From the NCBI RefSeq assembly GCF_031454185.1, contig NZ_JAVDQI010000014.1, forward strand, positions 1 through 34,885: DNA of 34,885 nucleotides, in the 5' to 3' direction. Source of the stretch: Methanococcoides alaskense. Its GTDB lineage: Archaea; Halobacteriota; Methanosarcinia; Methanosarcinales; Methanosarcinaceae. Shown here one piece after another: positions 33,597 through 34,885 of this stretch. Under the pieces are notes generated by a model that ran no database searches, was not told the origin of the DNA, and saw only the letters and a program-made list of their open reading frames with translations. How positions within the stretch are numbered: the stretch's first letter is position 1; the number at the start of each line of letters is the position of its first letter. Position numbers and translations under genes: made by a program.

Positions 33597-34001
33597 ATGA
33601 AAAATACCAGGATATTAGTAGTTGAAGATGAAGCGATCGTAGCAATGGTGATAAAAAAGAGATTGATGGACCTTGGTTATGTCGTCTCAGGGGTCGCAGC
33701 TACCGGAACAGATGCCATCAATAAAGTAGAAGGAACATTTCCGGACCTTGTGCTTATGGATATTATGCTGAAAGGAGATATGGATGGTATCGAAGCTGCT
33801 GAGGAGATACGTAAGAGGTTTTCGATCCCCGTGATATATCTTACAGCACACTCCGATGAAAATACCCTAGAAAGAGCTAAACTTACCGAACCTTATGGAT
33901 ACATAATAAAACCGTTTACAGAAAGAGACTTAAGTAGCAATATTGAGATCGCCATCCATAAACACAGGCGTGAAATGGAAAATGATAAAGCTGAAAAATG
34001 A
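33597..34001 (+). CDS. receiver-only response regulator
   Basis: The 134-residue protein is a single receiver domain: Glu10-Asp11 acidic pair, phospho-acceptor Asp55 in LVLMDIMLKGDMDG, Thr in YLTAHSD and Lys in GYIIKPF. There is no output domain, so it must act through protein contacts, for instance with the Msr regulators, or as a phosphate relay. ATG 33597 has AAGGTG upstream and follows the kinase by 12 bases. A short charged tail ends the protein, and its stop codon lies inside the terminator stem. Confidence 0.93.
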   Translation: MKNTRILVVEDEAIVAMVIKKRLMDLGYVVSGVAATGTDAINKVEGTFPDLVLMDIMLKGDMDGIEAAEEIRKRFSIPVIYLTAHSDENTLERAKLTEPYGYIIKPFTERDLSSNIEIAIHKHRREMENDKAEK

Positions 34002-34038
34002 TAAAAAGAGAACTATTTTATCATTTCTCCTCATTTTA
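33996..34038 (+). terminator. terminator after the response regulator
   Basis: AAATGATAAAA (33996-34006) and TTTTATCATTT (34016-34026) form a perfect 11-bp stem with a 9-nt loop, followed by CTCCTCATTTT. Confidence 0.75.
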
Positions 34039-34103
34039 ATTCGCTTCATTTAAGGTACATTAGTAGCCTTACTGGTATCCTCCATCTTTTAGACTCAACG
34101 TTT

Positions 34104-34141
34104 CAATGCCATTGTCGATTTTAAAGGCATTGTCGTTTTTT
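34104..34141 (+). terminator. second terminator-like hairpin
   Basis: CAATGCC (34104-34110) and GGCATTG (34126-34132) form a 7-bp stem with a 15-nt loop, followed by TCGTTTTTT. Confidence 0.5.
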
Positions 34142-34195
34142 ATCCATCCTACCAATTGTAGCTAAATAATAAATTTTGCAGTGTTGTTCGAACAT

Positions 34196-34249
34196 ATATG
34201 CCCATATCAATTTGTTTAGTTATTACAAGTTCAAACGGCATGGGCATAT
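34196..34249. promoter_or_regulatory. candidate operator dyad upstream of mtmC copy 2
   Basis: ATATGCCCAT (34196-34205) and its complement ATGGGCATAT (34240-34249) lie 34 bases apart and about 35 bases upstream of the TATA box. The position suits an activator or repressor, possibly one of the nearby Msr proteins. No matching dyad is seen upstream of mtmC copy 1, where the inverted-repeat element sits. Confidence 0.4.
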
Positions 34250-34282
34250 TTTAATATAGTTTACAAAAACGATATCGGCTAG

Positions 34283-34290
34283 GTTATATG
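34283..34290 (+). promoter_or_regulatory. TATA box of mtmC copy 2
   Basis: GTTATATG lies about 95 bases before ATG 34381, giving a predicted leader of about 70 bases, similar to copy 1. Confidence 0.5.
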
Positions 34291-34380
34291 TTTTTGGAAC
34301 TGATGTTAATTCACTGATGCCTACCCTAAATTGGCATTGAACAGACAATATTGCGTAATACAAGAAAGGTGAAATAGAAA

Positions 34381-34885
34381 TGGGAAATCAAGAAATTTTC
34401 GACAAGCTGAAAAATGCAATAGTGAACCAGGATATTAACGGCTGCCCTGTAATAACACAGGAAGCACTTGATGCAGGAATTACTGCTTTCGACATTATCA
34501 ACGAAGCACTTGCACCAGGAATGAAGATCGTAGGCGACAACTTCGAAGCAGCAACAATCTACCTTCCACAGATCATGATGTCTGCAAAGGCAATGAAGGC
34601 TGCAATGGAGATCCTTGAGCCAATTCTCGCAGAAGAGAAAGGCGACGATGAGGGTGTAGGCATGGCAGTAACTTTCGTACAGGAAGGAGATATTCACGAT
34701 ATCGGTCACCGTCTTGTTACAACAATGCTCGGTGCAAATGGCTTTGAGATCATGGACCTTGGAACAGATATTCCAAACGAGGATGTAGTCGAAGCAATTG
34801 CAAAGAACAAGGGTAAGAAAATGCTCCTTGTCGGTTCCGCACTGATGACAACATCAATGCTTGGCCAGAAAGATGTAGTAAGGTT
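34381..34885 (+). CDS. mtmC: monomethylamine corrinoid protein, second copy (partial)
   Basis: The first 168 codons of a second mtmC reach the right edge. By reading, it differs from copy 1 at about 14 of 505 bases and at two residues (Val to Ile in GMKIVG, Leu to Met in EIMDLG); upstream sequence is unrelated apart from the ribosome site AAAGGTG. The DIHDIGH cobalamin motif is present. A second mtmB with its own amber codon is expected just beyond the window. The start ATG 34381 is fixed because no earlier in-frame start follows the ribosome site. Confidence 0.95.

Larger units (their letters stand above)
34027..34380. other. gene-free region before the second mtmC
   Basis: It contains a second terminator-like hairpin (34104-34132), a 10-bp dyad (34196-34205/34240-34249) and the TATA box of the second mtmC (34283-34290). 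No gene is seen. Confidence 0.6.

Overview
The window comes from a methylotrophic methanogenic archaeon of the Methanosarcinales. Three things in the sequence point there: an in-frame amber (pyrrolysine) codon in a monomethylamine methyltransferase gene, a complete acetyl-CoA decarbonylase/synthase (ACDS) operon, and archaeal signals throughout (TATA boxes, strong Shine-Dalgarno sites, Msr-type regulators). The low G+C and absence of Methanosarcina-specific features suggest a Methanococcoides- or Methanolobus-like genus; this is inference. Every coding sequence annotated here ends in TAA or TGA, and the only in-frame TAG is the pyrrolysine codon at 26090-26092.

Layout. 1-2.2 kb: a GyrI-like protein, an iron-sulfur flavoprotein-like reductase, a fragment resembling the C-terminus of Cas1, and a hairpin-rich non-coding stretch. 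2.2-7.1 kb: a 1625-residue surface-anchored CobN/chelatase-H-like protein with a 318-bp tandem repeat near its N-terminus. 7.2-8.1 kb: a membrane-anchored alpha/beta hydrolase, convergent. 8.2-16.1 kb (minus strand): the ACDS operon cdhA-cdhB-cdhC-cooC-cdhD-cdhE. 16.5-18.6 kb (plus): an AN1 zinc-finger/rhomboid protein, a coupled unknown, and a NYN-domain protein. 18.6-23.9 kb (minus): aksA, NAD kinase, an IMPase-family phosphatase, type II glyceraldehyde-3-phosphate dehydrogenase, a CooT-like nickel protein and an ARMT1-like (DUF89) protein.

24.2-34.9 kb is a monomethylamine island. A 476-bp element encoding only the DNA-binding half of an IS630-type transposase abuts the promoter of mtmC-mtmB. 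After a terminator and a gene-free gap comes a permease operon: a 31-residue one-helix peptide, an amino-acid-permease-family transporter and two small membrane proteins. Two tandem Msr-type regulators, a dCACHE sensor histidine kinase and a receiver-only response regulator follow, and then a second, nearly identical mtmC that runs off the right edge.

Together: monomethylamine would be imported by the permease complex, demethylated by MtmB (pyrrolysine enzyme) onto the MtmC corrinoid, and expression controlled by the Msr regulators and perhaps the two-component pair. The ACDS operon links methyl groups to acetyl-CoA, with CooC and CooT as nickel-handling proteins. The least described parts are the permease with its microproteins and structured leader, the solo-HTH inverted-repeat element, and the surface CobN-like protein.
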